Made by a program: the position numbers and the translations under genes. Of a stretch of DNA of 64,000 nucleotides, positions 25,897-34,988 are shown piece after piece; the first letter of the stretch is position 1, and each line of letters starts with the position of its first letter. Under the pieces are notes generated by a model. The model ran no database searches. It worked only from the letters and a program-made list of their open reading frames with translations, and was not told the DNA's origin. Source of the DNA: Streptomyces sp. NBC_01408 (GTDB lineage: Bacteria; Actinomycetota; Actinomycetes; Streptomycetales; Streptomycetaceae); the NCBI RefSeq assembly GCF_026340255.1, contig NZ_JAPEPJ010000001.1:4805501-4869500 (forward strand), in the 5' to 3' direction.

Positions 25897-26352
25897 TCAG
25901 CGTCCGTACTGCCGCAGGCACAGGTCGACGATGGACGGCGGAACGGTGCCCTCCGACGCCGCGCACAGCTCGTCCATACGCAACGGCAGGGCCGGATGCC
26001 GGTGCGGGTGGGCGGCCGTCGGCTTCGGCGGACGCACCCGCCGGGGCGGAGCCTTCGGCTTCTCGGCGCGCCCGGAAGGCGGCCGGGCCGCCTTGCCGGG
26101 GGCCCGCGAGGGCGCCGGGGCCCGGTCGCCGGGGTCCGCGTCCGGGTCCGGGTCCGGGGCAGCGTCGGGATCCGGTACGGACGGGGACCCGGGCAGCCTC
26201 CCGAGCGGCAGGGGCTGCGGCGGCACGTCGGGAACGCCGACGGGCGGTATCGGACCACTCACGGGAACCGGAGCCTGCGGGCCGACGGAGACACAGCCGG
26301 CGCTCGCGAGGAGCGCCAGGAGGGAGAGGGGCACGGCCCGGCGTAACTGCAT
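25897..26352 (-). CDS. Proline-rich lipoprotein, TTA codon 3 (paralogue of the 43.5 kb lipoprotein)
   Basis: A 151-aa lipoprotein: basic start MQLRR, hydrophobic stretch, and lipobox LLASAGC with the lipidated Cys at 20. A long Pro/Asp/Ala-rich linker follows, then a C-terminal motif ELCAASEGTVPPSIVDLC with two cysteines that is shared with the 43.5 kb protein. Codon 3 is TTA (complement of 26344-26346), implying bldA-dependent translation. The bases just before the ATG (GTGGTCGG) are nearly the same as in the paralogue. The role is unknown; the C-terminal motif may be a small disulfide-linked module. Confidence 0.75.
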   Translation of the reverse strand: MQLRRAVPLSLLALLASAGCVSVGPQAPVPVSGPIPPVGVPDVPPQPLPLGRLPGSPSVPDPDAAPDPDPDADPGDRAPAPSRAPGKAARPPSGRAEKPKAPPRRVRPPKPTAAHPHRHPALPLRMDELCAASEGTVPPSIVDLCLRQYGR

Positions 26353-26496
26353 CCGACCACCTTGCCGTACCGTCGGCCGGCCCGGTCCTCCCTCTCACGC
26401 GTCCGGGTGACGCCGGGTCCGGCCCGGCCGCGCGGATTGCGGACCGATGGGGCAGTTCGGACAGCAGGCTTGACCCGCGTGAGCAAAGGGGACAGA

Positions 26497-26658
26497 GTGC
26501 GCCCGATCAAGAACCACCGCATGAGCCGCACTCGGAGACCCAAGATGTCCATATCGGTCCGCTCTTCGCACGTCCCGGCCCCGGCCGGTGGTTCTCCCGA
26601 GCCCGGCGCCCTCCGTGTCCTCGCGGCCGGCGGTGCCGTCCGGCGGCGCGGGGTCTGA
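26497..26658 (+). CDS. Possible small basic ORF (53 aa) upstream of the peptidoglycan-binding protein
   Basis: A GTG at 26497 with AAAGGGG upstream opens a basic frame (VRPIKNHRMSRTRRPK at the start) that stops 8 bases before the next gene. Codon bias is less convincing than in the neighbours. The 314-base gap 26353-26666 holds nothing else that can be supported. Confidence 0.25.
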   Translation: MRPIKNHRMSRTRRPKMSISVRSSHVPAPAGGSPEPGALRVLAAGGAVRRRGV

Positions 26659-26666
26659 CCGGCACC

Positions 26667-27497
26667 GTGTCCCACCACCCCGAAGAGAGCGGGATTGTCC
26701 CCGACGACCGCCTGCTCGTACGCCCGTACGTCGTGCCCGCGCAACAGCCGGCCCCGGCGACCGCCCCCGCCTGGCCGCGGAGCGGACCGCCGCCCGTGTC
26801 CTTCCACGTACCCGAAGTCTTCCAGGACGACGCCGGCCGGGACACCGGGGCGGACGCGGTCGGCGGGGACGGCGCCCCGCCGACCGAGTCCGCCCCGCAC
26901 CGCGTGTCCGGTGCGCACCGCTCGTCCGGTCCGCGCCGCGCGGCCCGCCGGGACGGCCGGGACGGCGGCCGCCGGCCCCCGGTGGCGGCCCTCGCCCTGC
27001 TCGCCCTCGGCCTGACCGGTGCTCTGGTGTACCTGCTGAGCACCCCCGACGAGGCGGACCCCTCGGGCGCCGACGCCTCGCCCGGGCTCACGCTGCCCGT
27101 GCCCGGGCTCCTCGCCGGCGGCCAGGCCGGCGCAGAACCTTCGCCGGACCCGTCCCTCGCGGGGGCGAAGCCCACCCCCTCCGCCTCGGTCTCGGCGTCC
27201 GCGTCGGCGACGCCCGGTCCCGCGTCCGCGAAGCCCGGGCCCGCGTCGAGCGCCCCGGCCGGACAGCCGGCGGCGGGGACGTCGGGGACGCTGCGCATGG
27301 GGGACAGCGGCGAGGCGGTGCGCGCCCTCCAGGAGCGGCTCCACGGGCAGGGGTTCACGTACGTGTCCACGACCGGCGTCTACGACAGCCAGACCAAGCG
27401 CGGGGTCGCCCAGCTCCAGCGCGACCGGGGGATCAAGGGCGACCAGCCCGGCGTCTACGGCCCGGCCACCCAGGCGGCCCTCGGCGGCGCAGGCTGA
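26667..27497 (+). CDS. Membrane-anchored peptidoglycan-binding domain protein
   Basis: 276 aa. A proline-rich cytoplasmic N terminus of about 105 residues is followed by one membrane helix (PVAALALLALGLTGALVYLL), a Ser/Ala/Pro-rich extracellular linker (SVSASASATPGPAS), and a C-terminal PG_binding_1 domain of about 65 residues (LRMGDSGEAVRALQERL, GVYDSQTKRGVAQLQRDRGI, VYGPATQAAL). It probably anchors the membrane to the cell wall. The start is GTG. Element C, a hairpin built from repeat-element ends, follows the stop and probably terminates the transcript. Confidence 0.85.
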   Translation: MSHHPEESGIVPDDRLLVRPYVVPAQQPAPATAPAWPRSGPPPVSFHVPEVFQDDAGRDTGADAVGGDGAPPTESAPHRVSGAHRSSGPRRAARRDGRDGGRRPPVAALALLALGLTGALVYLLSTPDEADPSGADASPGLTLPVPGLLAGGQAGAEPSPDPSLAGAKPTPSASVSASASATPGPASAKPGPASSAPAGQPAAGTSGTLRMGDSGEAVRALQERLHGQGFTYVSTTGVYDSQTKRGVAQLQRDRGIKGDQPGVYGPATQAALGGAG

Positions 27498-27510
27498 CCT
27501 CAAGACACTG

Positions 27511-27550
27511 CCTAGTGCTGTGGCCGCGAACCTTCCGGCCACAGCACTAG
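27511..27550. repeat. Element C: end-only remnant of the CTAG inverted-repeat family, terminator-like
   Basis: CTAGTGCTGTGGCCG (27512-27526) and its exact complement (27536-27550) enclose only 9 bases. The same ends, including the GAACCTT next to the right end, flank the 167-bp element B at 63.2 kb. It therefore looks like a copy that has lost its interior, now serving as a 15-bp-stem hairpin after the gene that ends at 27497. Confidence 0.75.
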
Positions 27551-27669
27551 CACCTGAATAAGCGCTGGACCAGCGGAAAAGGCAGGACGGAGACTGGGCG
27601 TCGCCGATGCGCGCGACCGCCGCTCCGGCCCCGGACGCCATTGAGGCCACCACACCCGAGGAGCCCACC

Positions 27670-28746
27670 ATGTCGACTTTGCGGGTCACCGCCGAAGAAC
27701 TGACCGTCCATGAGCATCCGAACGCCGACGCGCTGGAGCTGGCCCAGGTGGGCCTCTACCGCGCCGTCATCGCCAAGGGCGCGTACCGGAGCGGCGAGTT
27801 CGCCCTCTACATACCCGAACAGGCCGTGCTGCCCGCCGATCTGATCGAGGAGCTCGGTCTGACCGGCCGGCTCGCCGGCGGCTCCGCCGACCGGGTCAAG
27901 GCCGTCCGGCTGCGCGGCGAGCTCTCGCAGGGCCTGGTGTGCCGGCCGCGCGCGCTGGCCGACGTCGACCTGGAGCAGGCGGCCAAGGAGGGCACGGACT
28001 TCGCCGAGCTGCTCGGCATCACCAAGTGGGCGCCGCCGATACCCACGACCATGAGCGGCGAGGTCGAGGCCGCGCCCGACCTGATGCCGTGGGTGGACAT
28101 CGAGAACCTCCAGCGCTACCCGCACATCTTCGAGCCCGGCGAGCCGGTCGTCCTCACGGAGAAGCTGCACGGCACCGCCTGCCTGTTCACGTACGTCGTC
28201 CAGGACGGGCGGGTCCAGGTCACCTCCAAGGGGTTCGGCTCGAAGGGGCTGGCGCTCAAGGAGGACGAGCGCAACGTGTACTGGCGGGCCGTACGGGGCC
28301 ACGACGTGGCCGCCGTCGCCGCGGAGCTGGCCGCCCGGCTCGGGGCGACCCGCATCGGGATCTTCGGCGAGGTCTACGGCGCGGGCGTCCAGGACCTCGC
28401 GTACGGGACCGACGTGCGCACCGCCGACGCGCCGCCCGGGTACGCCGTCTTCGACGTGTCCGCCGAGATCGACGGGCAGGTGCGCTGGCTGGATCCGGCC
28501 GCCGTGCTCGCGGACGGCGAACTGCCGCTGGTGCCGAGGCTGTACGAGGGCCCGTACGACCTCGACGTGGTCCTGGAGCGGGCGAGCGGCCGCGAAACCG
28601 TGTCCGGACGGAACCTGCACCTGCGCGAGGGCGTCGTCATCCGCCCGCTGACGGAGCGCTACAGCCCGGTGGTGGGCGGCCGCGCCATCGCCAAGGCGGT
28701 CAGCCCGGCGTACCTGACCCGCAAGGGCGGCACGGAGTACGAGTGA
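27670..28746 (+). CDS. ATP-dependent RNA ligase, DraRnl (Rnl5) type
   Basis: A 358-aa enzyme that seals RNA ends through a lysyl-AMP intermediate. An N-terminal OB-like domain (about 1-110, STLRVTAEELTVHEHPNADAL) precedes the nucleotidyltransferase domain. Motif I is EKLHGT with Lys165 as nucleophile. Motif III-like GIFGEVYG, motif IV REGVVIRP and motif V KAVSPAYL are present. Order and length match the Deinococcus radiodurans RNA ligase. The ATG at 27670 has GAGGAG 7-12 bases upstream; an earlier frame start at 27607 lacks this. It stands alone on its strand, followed by a convergent ROK regulator. It is distinct from the ligase at 43 kb. Confidence 0.88.
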   Translation: MSTLRVTAEELTVHEHPNADALELAQVGLYRAVIAKGAYRSGEFALYIPEQAVLPADLIEELGLTGRLAGGSADRVKAVRLRGELSQGLVCRPRALADVDLEQAAKEGTDFAELLGITKWAPPIPTTMSGEVEAAPDLMPWVDIENLQRYPHIFEPGEPVVLTEKLHGTACLFTYVVQDGRVQVTSKGFGSKGLALKEDERNVYWRAVRGHDVAAVAAELAARLGATRIGIFGEVYGAGVQDLAYGTDVRTADAPPGYAVFDVSAEIDGQVRWLDPAAVLADGELPLVPRLYEGPYDLDVVLERASGRETVSGRNLHLREGVVIRPLTERYSPVVGGRAIAKAVSPAYLTRKGGTEYE

Positions 28747-28782
28747 CCGGCTCGGGCGGGTAAGTCCTGCGGCGAGGCGCCT

Positions 28783-28799
28783 GTCACGCGTGGCGTGAC
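28783..28799. terminator. Small hairpin between RNA ligase and ROK gene ends
   Basis: GTCACGC and GCGTGAC around a 3-base loop; it overlaps the last codons of the ROK gene. Confidence 0.4.
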
Positions 28800-30106
28800 G
28801 CCGCCCCGCCGCGGACCTCCAGCGCCGTCTGCCAGCCCGGCTGTTCCACCGGCGGGTCCGAGACGGCGCGGCGGCCGCCCCTCGCGAAGAAGGCCGACAG
28901 GGGGAGCGTGGCCGCGCCGACCGTGACCGCGTCCGGGCCCAGGGAGCCCATGCCGATACTGACCCGCCCGGCGGGGTGGCGCAGCGAGTACCGGGTCGCG
29001 TGTTCCCGTACGGACGCCAGGATGTGCGGGCCCAGCATCAGGCCGGCCCAGCCGCCGATCAGGATCCGCTCCGGCCGGAAGAGGTTGATCACGTCCGACA
29101 GCCCGGCGCCCAGGTACTCCGCCGTCTCCTCGAGCACCTCCACCGCCACCGGATCGCCCTCGCGCGCTGCCGCCAGCAGCGCGGCGAGGGCTTCCTCCTC
29201 GTCCAAGGAGTCCACCGGCCGCCCGCCCGCCGCGCCGCCGCGTTCCGACCAGCGCGCCAGCAGGGACTCCGCCCCCGTGTATGCCTCCAGGCAGCCCAGC
29301 GCCCCGCACCGGCAGCGCCGGCCCCGTACCGAGACCGTCAGGTGCCCCCACTCCAGCGGGGTGCCCTCCGTCGTGCCGCCGTCCGGCGAGCCGTCGGTGA
29401 TCAGGCTCGCGCCGACGCCCGAGCCGAAGAGCACCACGACCGCCTCGCGGGCGCCGCGTCCCGCGCCGAACCACATCTCGGCCTGGCCGAGGGTGCGGGC
29501 ACCGTTGTCGATGATGTACGGGACCTCGTCCGGCAGGGCTCCGGTGGCGCGCAGCAGGGCTTCCAGCGGTACCGCGTCCCAGCCGATGGTCTGGCCGTGC
29601 ACCACGGCGCCGCCCGGTGCCTGGTGGTCCACGATGCCCGGTACGCCGACGCCCACGCCCAGCAGCCTCTCCGTACCGACGCCGGCCTCGGCGAGCACGG
29701 CGGCGATCCCGGCCCTGATGTGGTCGACGATCGGGCCGACGTCGTAGCAGCCTCGCGGCAGCAACGGCATCTCCGTGCGGGCCAGTTCGGTCAGTGCCAG
29801 GTCGAACAGCTCGACGCGTACCCGGGTTTCACCGACGTCGACCCCGATCATGTGGGCGCTGCCGGGGGTCACCCGCAGGAGGGTGCGGGGCCTGCCGCCG
29901 TCCGAGTCGACGATTCCGGCCTCCTCCAGCAGGCCGTCCGCGACGAGTTCGCCGACGACGTTGCTGACGGATCCGGAGCTCAGTCCGGTGGCGGGTCCCA
30001 GTTCCTGACGGCTCATCGGCCCGCCGAAGTACAACCGCTGCAATACGGCGCTGCGGTTGCCGCGCCGCAGGTCCCGCACCGTTCGTCCGCTACGACCCGT
30101 GGTCAT
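28784..30106 (-). CDS. ROK family transcriptional regulator
   Basis: A 440-aa sugar-responsive repressor. The N-terminal winged helix (about 1-80: PMSRQELGPATGLSSGSVSNVV) is followed by a ROK sugar-kinase-like domain with the ATP-type motif GVDVGETRVRVELFDL and the zinc site CRCGALGCLEAY. It is divergent from the sugar ABC transporter/beta-glucosidase operon, so it most likely represses that operon in the absence of a glucoside. The characterised cellobiose operon of streptomycetes uses the LacI-type CebR, so a ROK regulator here is a difference. Confidence 0.9.
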   Translation of the reverse strand: MTTGRSGRTVRDLRRGNRSAVLQRLYFGGPMSRQELGPATGLSSGSVSNVVGELVADGLLEEAGIVDSDGGRPRTLLRVTPGSAHMIGVDVGETRVRVELFDLALTELARTEMPLLPRGCYDVGPIVDHIRAGIAAVLAEAGVGTERLLGVGVGVPGIVDHQAPGGAVVHGQTIGWDAVPLEALLRATGALPDEVPYIIDNGARTLGQAEMWFGAGRGAREAVVVLFGSGVGASLITDGSPDGGTTEGTPLEWGHLTVSVRGRRCRCGALGCLEAYTGAESLLARWSERGGAAGGRPVDSLDEEEALAALLAAAREGDPVAVEVLEETAEYLGAGLSDVINLFRPERILIGGWAGLMLGPHILASVREHATRYSLRHPAGRVSIGMGSLGPDAVTVGAATLPLSAFFARGGRRAVSDPPVEQPGWQTALEVRGGAASRHA

Positions 30107-30156
30107 GTGGCTCCTTCCGCCCCGCCGTCGATCGCAACATACCCTTGCGCGACCCC

Positions 30157-30201
30157 TTGACGCGACCCTTTCGCGAGGCTTAACTCACGTCCTAATTTAA
30201 G
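30157..30201 (+). promoter_or_regulatory. Promoter and candidate ROK operator for the sugar uptake operon
   Basis: TTGACG (30157-30162), a 17-bp spacer, and TTAACT (30180-30185) form a plausible vegetative promoter. A 23-bp AT-rich dyad with CTTAA (30179-30183) and TTAAG (30197-30201) arms overlaps the -10 region, where a repressor would act. Activity and binding are inferred. Confidence 0.5.
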
Positions 30202-30299
30202 GCCTGGACAAAAACGGTCGCAGCAGAGGTTCCGCGCGGACGACGCACGGTACTTCCCCGCCGGCCTTCCCCGACCCTGCCGAAAGGGGCCGATCCGCC

Positions 30300-31619
30300 A
30301 TGCCCAGAACCCGAGCCGCAGCGGCAGCCGCCGTCACCGTCTCCCTCCTCGCCGCCGCGACCGCCTGCGGAGGCGGATCCACGGACAACGGGGGCGGCTC
30401 CAACACCGCCCCGAAGGAGCTCACCTACTGGGCCTCCAACCAGGGCCCCGACCTCACGGCGGACCAGGCGACCCTCGGCCCGGAGCTGAAGAAGTTCGAG
30501 GAGCAGACCGGCATCAAGGTCAAACTCGAAGTCGTGCCCTGGTCGGACCTGCTCAACCGGATCCTCGCCGCCACCGCCTCCGGCCAGGGCCCGGACGTCC
30601 TCAACATCGGCAACACCTGGTCCTCCTCCCTCCAGGCCACCGGAGCCCTGCTGCCCTGGAACGCCGAGAACTTCGCCGCCATCGGCGGCAGGGACCGCTT
30701 CGTGGAGTCCGCCCTCGGCTCGGCGGGCGCCGCCGGCCAGGACCCGGCCGCCGTCCCGCTCTACTCGATGTCGTACGCCCTCTACTACAACAAGAAGATG
30801 TTCCAGGAGGCGGGCATCGACAAGCCCCCGGCCACCTGGGACGAGATGGTCAACACCGGCCAGAAGCTGTCCAGGGACGGCAAGTGGGCCCTCGGCGCGG
30901 AGGGGGCGAACCTCGCCAACAACATCCACCAGGCCTTCGTCCTCTCCAAGCAGCACGGCGCGGAGTTCTTCGACGCCGCCGGAAAGCCCACCTTCGACAC
31001 CCCCGCCAACGTCGAGGCCGTCAAGCAGTACGTCGACCTGATGGCCAAGGACAAGATCATCGCGCCCGGCAACGCCGAGTACGACAAGAACCAGTCCCTC
31101 CAGGACTTCGCCAACGGCAGGACCGCCATGGTCCTGTGGCAGAGCGCGGCCAGCAGCTTCAAGGCCCACGGCATGAAGGAGGGCGACTGGGGCGTGGCCC
31201 CCGTCCCCGTCCCCGCCGGAGGCACCCCCGGCGCCGGGAAGAACACCAACTCCATGGTCGCCGGCATCAACCTGGCCGTCTTCAGGAACACCGACAACAT
31301 CGACGGCGCCCTGAAGTTCGTGAAGTTCATGACCAGCGACGAGGAGCAGAAGACCCTCAACAAGACGTACGGCTCCATCCCGCCGGTCAAGTCCGCCCAG
31401 ACGGACCCCGCGTTCGGCGGCGAGGACCTCACCGTGCTGCGCAACACCCTCTCCACCAGCGCCGCGCCGCTCCCGCAGGTCCCCGAGGAATCGCAGTTCG
31501 AGACCACCGTCGGCACCGCGGTCAAGGAGCTCTTCGCGGACGCCGCCGCCGGCCGCCCGGTCACCACCGAGTCGGTCAGGTCGAAGCTCACCAAGGCCCA
31601 GCAGCAGATGGCGAACTGA
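30300..31619 (+). CDS. Sugar ABC transporter substrate-binding lipoprotein
   Basis: A 439-aa extracellular solute-binding protein (family 1, MalE/CebE-like) that captures an oligosaccharide for import. The lipoprotein signal ends at LLAAATAC with Cys23 lipidated. Family motifs GIKVKLEVVPWSDLLNRILA and GQGPDVLNIGNTW near the N terminus and KFMTSDEEQKTLNKTYGSIP near the C terminus are visible. It is first in a four-gene operon with two permeases and a GH1 beta-glucosidase, so a beta-glucoside such as cellobiose is the likely ligand. No ATPase gene is present; a shared MsiK-type ATPase elsewhere is expected. Confidence 0.92.
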   Translation: MPRTRAAAAAAVTVSLLAAATACGGGSTDNGGGSNTAPKELTYWASNQGPDLTADQATLGPELKKFEEQTGIKVKLEVVPWSDLLNRILAATASGQGPDVLNIGNTWSSSLQATGALLPWNAENFAAIGGRDRFVESALGSAGAAGQDPAAVPLYSMSYALYYNKKMFQEAGIDKPPATWDEMVNTGQKLSRDGKWALGAEGANLANNIHQAFVLSKQHGAEFFDAAGKPTFDTPANVEAVKQYVDLMAKDKIIAPGNAEYDKNQSLQDFANGRTAMVLWQSAASSFKAHGMKEGDWGVAPVPVPAGGTPGAGKNTNSMVAGINLAVFRNTDNIDGALKFVKFMTSDEEQKTLNKTYGSIPPVKSAQTDPAFGGEDLTVLRNTLSTSAAPLPQVPEESQFETTVGTAVKELFADAAAGRPVTTESVRSKLTKAQQQMAN

Positions 31620-31629
31620 GCCCCGTCAG

Positions 31630-32646
31630 ATGACCTCCGCACCCACCACACTGCCGCCTGACACCACGGCGCGGCGGCCGCGCCGCACCACGGCCCCCGC
31701 GCGCCGCACCGGACGCCTCAGGCCCCCCGGACGCCTGCGGCGCACGGCCCTGCCCTATCTCCTCCTGCTGCCCGCCCTCCTCCTCGAACTGCTCATCCAC
31801 CTCGTCCCGATGGTGACGGGCATCCTGATGAGCTTCCGGGAGCTGACCCAGTTCCACATCCGGGACTGGTCGCGCGCCCCCTGGACGGGCTTCGACAACT
31901 ACGAACTCGCCGTCGACATCAACCGCCCCGTCGGCGAGGCCCTCCTCGGCTCCTTCCTCACCACCTGCCTGTTCACCCTGCTCTCCGTGGGCCTGTGCTG
32001 GCTGCTGGGCACCGCCGCCGCCGTGTTCATGCAGGAGAACTTCCGCGGCCGCGGCATCCTGCGGGCGCTCTTCCTGGTCCCCTACGCGCTGCCCGTCTAC
32101 GCGGCCGTCATCACCTGGGCGTTCATGTTCCAGCGGGACAACGGCCTGGTGAACCACGTCATCCACGACCAGCTGGGCCTCGGCGGAGCCGAGCACACCT
32201 TCTGGCTGCTCGGTGACAACAGCTTCTGGGCGCTGCTGATCGTCTCCGTCTGGAAGGGCTGGCCCTTCGCCTTCCTCATCGTCATGGCGGCCCTGCAGAA
32301 CATCCCCAGGGACCTCTACGAGGCCGCCGCGCTGGACGGCGCCGGCATCTGGCAGCAGATCCGCCGGATCACCCTGCCCTCCGTCGGCGCGGTCAACCAG
32401 GTGCTGGTCCTCGTGCTGTTCCTGTGGACCTTCAACGACTTCAACACGCCCTTCGTGCTGTTCGGCAGATCGGCCCCCGAAGCCGCCGACCTCATCTCCG
32501 TCCACATCTACCAGTCGAGCTTCGTCACCTGGAACTTCGGCACCGGATCGGCCATGTCCGTGCTCCTGCTGCTCTTCCTGCTGCTGGTCACCGCCGCATA
32601 CCTGTTCGTCACCACGCGCGGACGGAGGGCCGACGATGCCCGCTAG
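31630..32646 (+). CDS. Sugar ABC transporter permease (MalF/CebF-like)
   Basis: A 338-aa inner-membrane permease with six to seven membrane helices and the EAA loop EAAALDGAGIWQQIRRITLP that contacts the ATPase. A long basic N-terminal tail (RRPRRTTAPARRTGRLR) precedes the first helix. The ATG is 10 bases after the binding-protein stop, and its end overlaps the next permease by 11 bases. Confidence 0.9.
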   Translation: MTSAPTTLPPDTTARRPRRTTAPARRTGRLRPPGRLRRTALPYLLLLPALLLELLIHLVPMVTGILMSFRELTQFHIRDWSRAPWTGFDNYELAVDINRPVGEALLGSFLTTCLFTLLSVGLCWLLGTAAAVFMQENFRGRGILRALFLVPYALPVYAAVITWAFMFQRDNGLVNHVIHDQLGLGGAEHTFWLLGDNSFWALLIVSVWKGWPFAFLIVMAALQNIPRDLYEAAALDGAGIWQQIRRITLPSVGAVNQVLVLVLFLWTFNDFNTPFVLFGRSAPEAADLISVHIYQSSFVTWNFGTGSAMSVLLLLFLLLVTAAYLFVTTRGRRADDAR

Positions 32647-33499
32647 AGAACGCAGCCCACTCGACCCGCCCGCCTCCTTCCGGGCGGTCAGGGCCGTCTT
32701 CCTGACCCTGCTCTCCGGGTTCGTGCTGCTGCCCGTCTACGTGATGGTCACCAGCTCCCTCAAACCCCTCAAGGACGTCGCGGGCCAGTTCCGGTGGATC
32801 CCCACCGGGCTCACCGTCCGCCCCTACATCGACATCTGGCACACCGTCCCGCTCGCCAAGTACTTCGCGAACTCCCTGATCGTGGCCGGCACCGCCACCG
32901 TCTGCTCCGTGGTCATCGCCGTCTTCGCGGCCTACGCCGTCAGCCGCTACCGCTTCCGCGGCAGACGGCTCTTCACCGTCACCGTGCTCTCCACCCAGAT
33001 GTTCCCGGGCATCCTCTTCCTCCTCCCGCTCTTCCTGATCTTCGTGAACATCGGCAACAGCACCGGGGTCGCCCTCTACGGATCCCGCGGCGGGCTGATC
33101 CTCACCTACCTCACCTTCTCCCTGCCCTTCTCCATCTGGATGCTCATCGGGTACTTCGACTCGGTACCCCGCGACCTCGACGAAGCGGCCACCGTCGACG
33201 GCTGCGGCCCCCTCGGCGCCCTGTTCCGGGTCGTGATCCCGGCCGCCGTGCCCGGCATCGTCGCCGTCGCCGTGTACGCGTTCATGACCGCCTGGGGCGA
33301 GGTGCTCTTCGCCTCCGTCATGACGAACGACACCACCCGCACCCTCGCCGTCGGACTGCAGGGCTACTCCACGCAGAACGACGTCTACTGGAACCAGATC
33401 ATGGCCGCCTCGCTCGTCGTCAGCATCCCCGTCGTCGCCGGATTCCTGCTGTTGCAGCGGTACTTGGTGGCAGGACTCACGGCAGGAGCCGTCAAGTGA
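32636..33499 (+). CDS. Sugar ABC transporter permease (MalG/CebG-like)
   Basis: A 287-aa partner permease: six membrane helices and an EAA-type loop [21 protein letters not shown]. It starts inside the previous gene (11-base overlap) and its stop overlaps the GTG start of the beta-glucosidase (GTGA), so the operon is tightly coupled. Confidence 0.9.
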   Translation: MPARERSPLDPPASFRAVRAVFLTLLSGFVLLPVYVMVTSSLKPLKDVAGQFRWIPTGLTVRPYIDIWHTVPLAKYFANSLIVAGTATVCSVVIAVFAAYAVSRYRFRGRRLFTVTVLSTQMFPGILFLLPLFLIFVNIGNSTGVALYGSRGGLILTYLTFSLPFSIWMLIGYFDSVPRDLDEAATVDGCGPLGALFRVVIPAAVPGIVAVAVYAFMTAWGEVLFASVMTNDTTRTLAVGLQGYSTQNDVYWNQIMAASLVVSIPVVAGFLLLQRYLVAGLTAGAVK

Positions 33500-34887
33500 C
33501 CCTTTCCGAAAGCCTCCCCGTGACCGAGCGGGCCGCGGACCCCGCGGGCATCGACCTCGCCGCGTTCCCCGCCGACTTCGCCTGGGGCACCGCGACCTCC
33601 GCCTACCAGATCGAGGGGGCCGTCGCCGAGGACGGCCGCGCCCCTTCCATCTGGGACACCTTCACCCGCGTCCCCGGCGCCATCGACGGCGGCCACACCG
33701 GCGACACCGCCTGCGACCACTACCACCGCTGGCACGAGGACATCGCCCTGATGCGGCAGCTCGGCACCAACGCCTACCGGCTCTCCGTCGCCTGGCCCCG
33801 CGTGGTCCCCGGCGGCGACGGCCCCGCCAACCCCAAGGGCCTCGACTTCTACGACCGGCTGACCGACGGACTGCTCGCCGCCGGGATCGAGCCCTCCGTC
33901 ACCCTCTACCACTGGGACCTGCCCCAGGTCCTCCAGGACCGCGGCGGCTGGCCCGAACGCACCACCGCCGAGCACTTCGCCGCGTACGCCGCCCTGGTCG
34001 CAGAACGCCTCGGCGACCGCGTCACCCAGTGGGCCACCCTCAACGAGCCGCTCTGCTCGGCCTGGATCGGCCACCTGGAGGGCAGGATGGCGCCCGGCCG
34101 GACCGACCTCACCGCAGCCGTCCGCGCCTCCTACCACCTGCTCCTCGGCCACGGCCTGGCCACCCAGGCCGTCCGCGCCGCCGCCCCCGGGGCACGCATC
34201 GGCATCGTCAACAACCTCTCCACCGTCGAGCCCGCAACCGGCGGCGAAGCCGACCGCGCCGCCGCCCGGCGCATGGACGGCCACGTCAACCGCTGGTGGC
34301 TCGACCCCGTCCACGGCCGCGGCTTCCCCGCCGACATGCGCGAGGTCTACGGAGTCGACCTCCCCGAACGCCCCGGCGACCTCGCCGCCATCGGCGCCCC
34401 GCTCGACTGGACCGGACTGAACTACTACTTCCCTCAGGTGGTCACCGCCGACCCGGCCGGCCCCGCACCCTTCGCCCGCCAGATCGACCGGCCCGGAGTC
34501 CCGCGCACCGGAATGAACTGGGAGGTCGACGCGAGCGGCCTGGAAACCCTGATCATGCGGCTGACCGAGGAGTACGGGGCCCGGCGCATCCACATCACCG
34601 AGAACGGCTCCTCGTACCCCGACACCGTCGCCCCCGACGGCAGCGTCCACGACCCGGAGCGCACCGCCTACCTCACCGCCCACCTCGCCGCCTGCGCCCG
34701 CGCCGCCCGCCGCGGCGCACCCCTGGCCGGCTACTACGCCTGGTCGCTGCTGGACAACTTCGAATGGGCCTACGGCTACGACAAGCGCTTCGGCCTGGTC
34801 CACGTGGACTACGCCACCCAGCGCCGCACCGTGAAGTCCAGCGGCCGCCGCTACGCCGGGATCATCGCCGCGCACCGCTCCCGCTGA
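33496..34887 (+). CDS. GH1 beta-glucosidase (BglC-like)
   Basis: A 463-aa cytoplasmic family-1 glycoside hydrolase that splits imported beta-glucosides to glucose. The acid/base is Glu184 (ATLNEPL), the nucleophile Glu369 (HITENGSSY). The N-terminal [16 protein letters not shown] and C-terminal [23 protein letters not shown] signatures are intact. The GTG at 33496 overlaps the permease stop by 4 bases; another GTG at 33520 is possible. A 13-bp hairpin follows. Confidence 0.94.
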   Translation: MTLSESLPVTERAADPAGIDLAAFPADFAWGTATSAYQIEGAVAEDGRAPSIWDTFTRVPGAIDGGHTGDTACDHYHRWHEDIALMRQLGTNAYRLSVAWPRVVPGGDGPANPKGLDFYDRLTDGLLAAGIEPSVTLYHWDLPQVLQDRGGWPERTTAEHFAAYAALVAERLGDRVTQWATLNEPLCSAWIGHLEGRMAPGRTDLTAAVRASYHLLLGHGLATQAVRAAAPGARIGIVNNLSTVEPATGGEADRAAARRMDGHVNRWWLDPVHGRGFPADMREVYGVDLPERPGDLAAIGAPLDWTGLNYYFPQVVTADPAGPAPFARQIDRPGVPRTGMNWEVDASGLETLIMRLTEEYGARRIHITENGSSYPDTVAPDGSVHDPERTAYLTAHLAACARAARRGAPLAGYYAWSLLDNFEWAYGYDKRFGLVHVDYATQRRTVKSSGRRYAGIIAAHRSR

Positions 34888-34900
34888 CCCTTCGCCCCTC

Positions 34901-34931
34901 CGCGCCCGCCCCGCTTCTCGGGGCGGGCGCG
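34901..34931 (+). terminator. Terminator after the sugar operon
   Basis: Perfect 13-bp GC stem (34901-34913 with 34919-34931) and a 5-base loop, 14 bases after the beta-glucosidase stop. Confidence 0.75.
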
Positions 34932-34988
34932 GCCCGCGTGGTGGGATGGGCCGGGGGCCGTTCAGCAGCTCACGGAGAGGTCGGGTAC

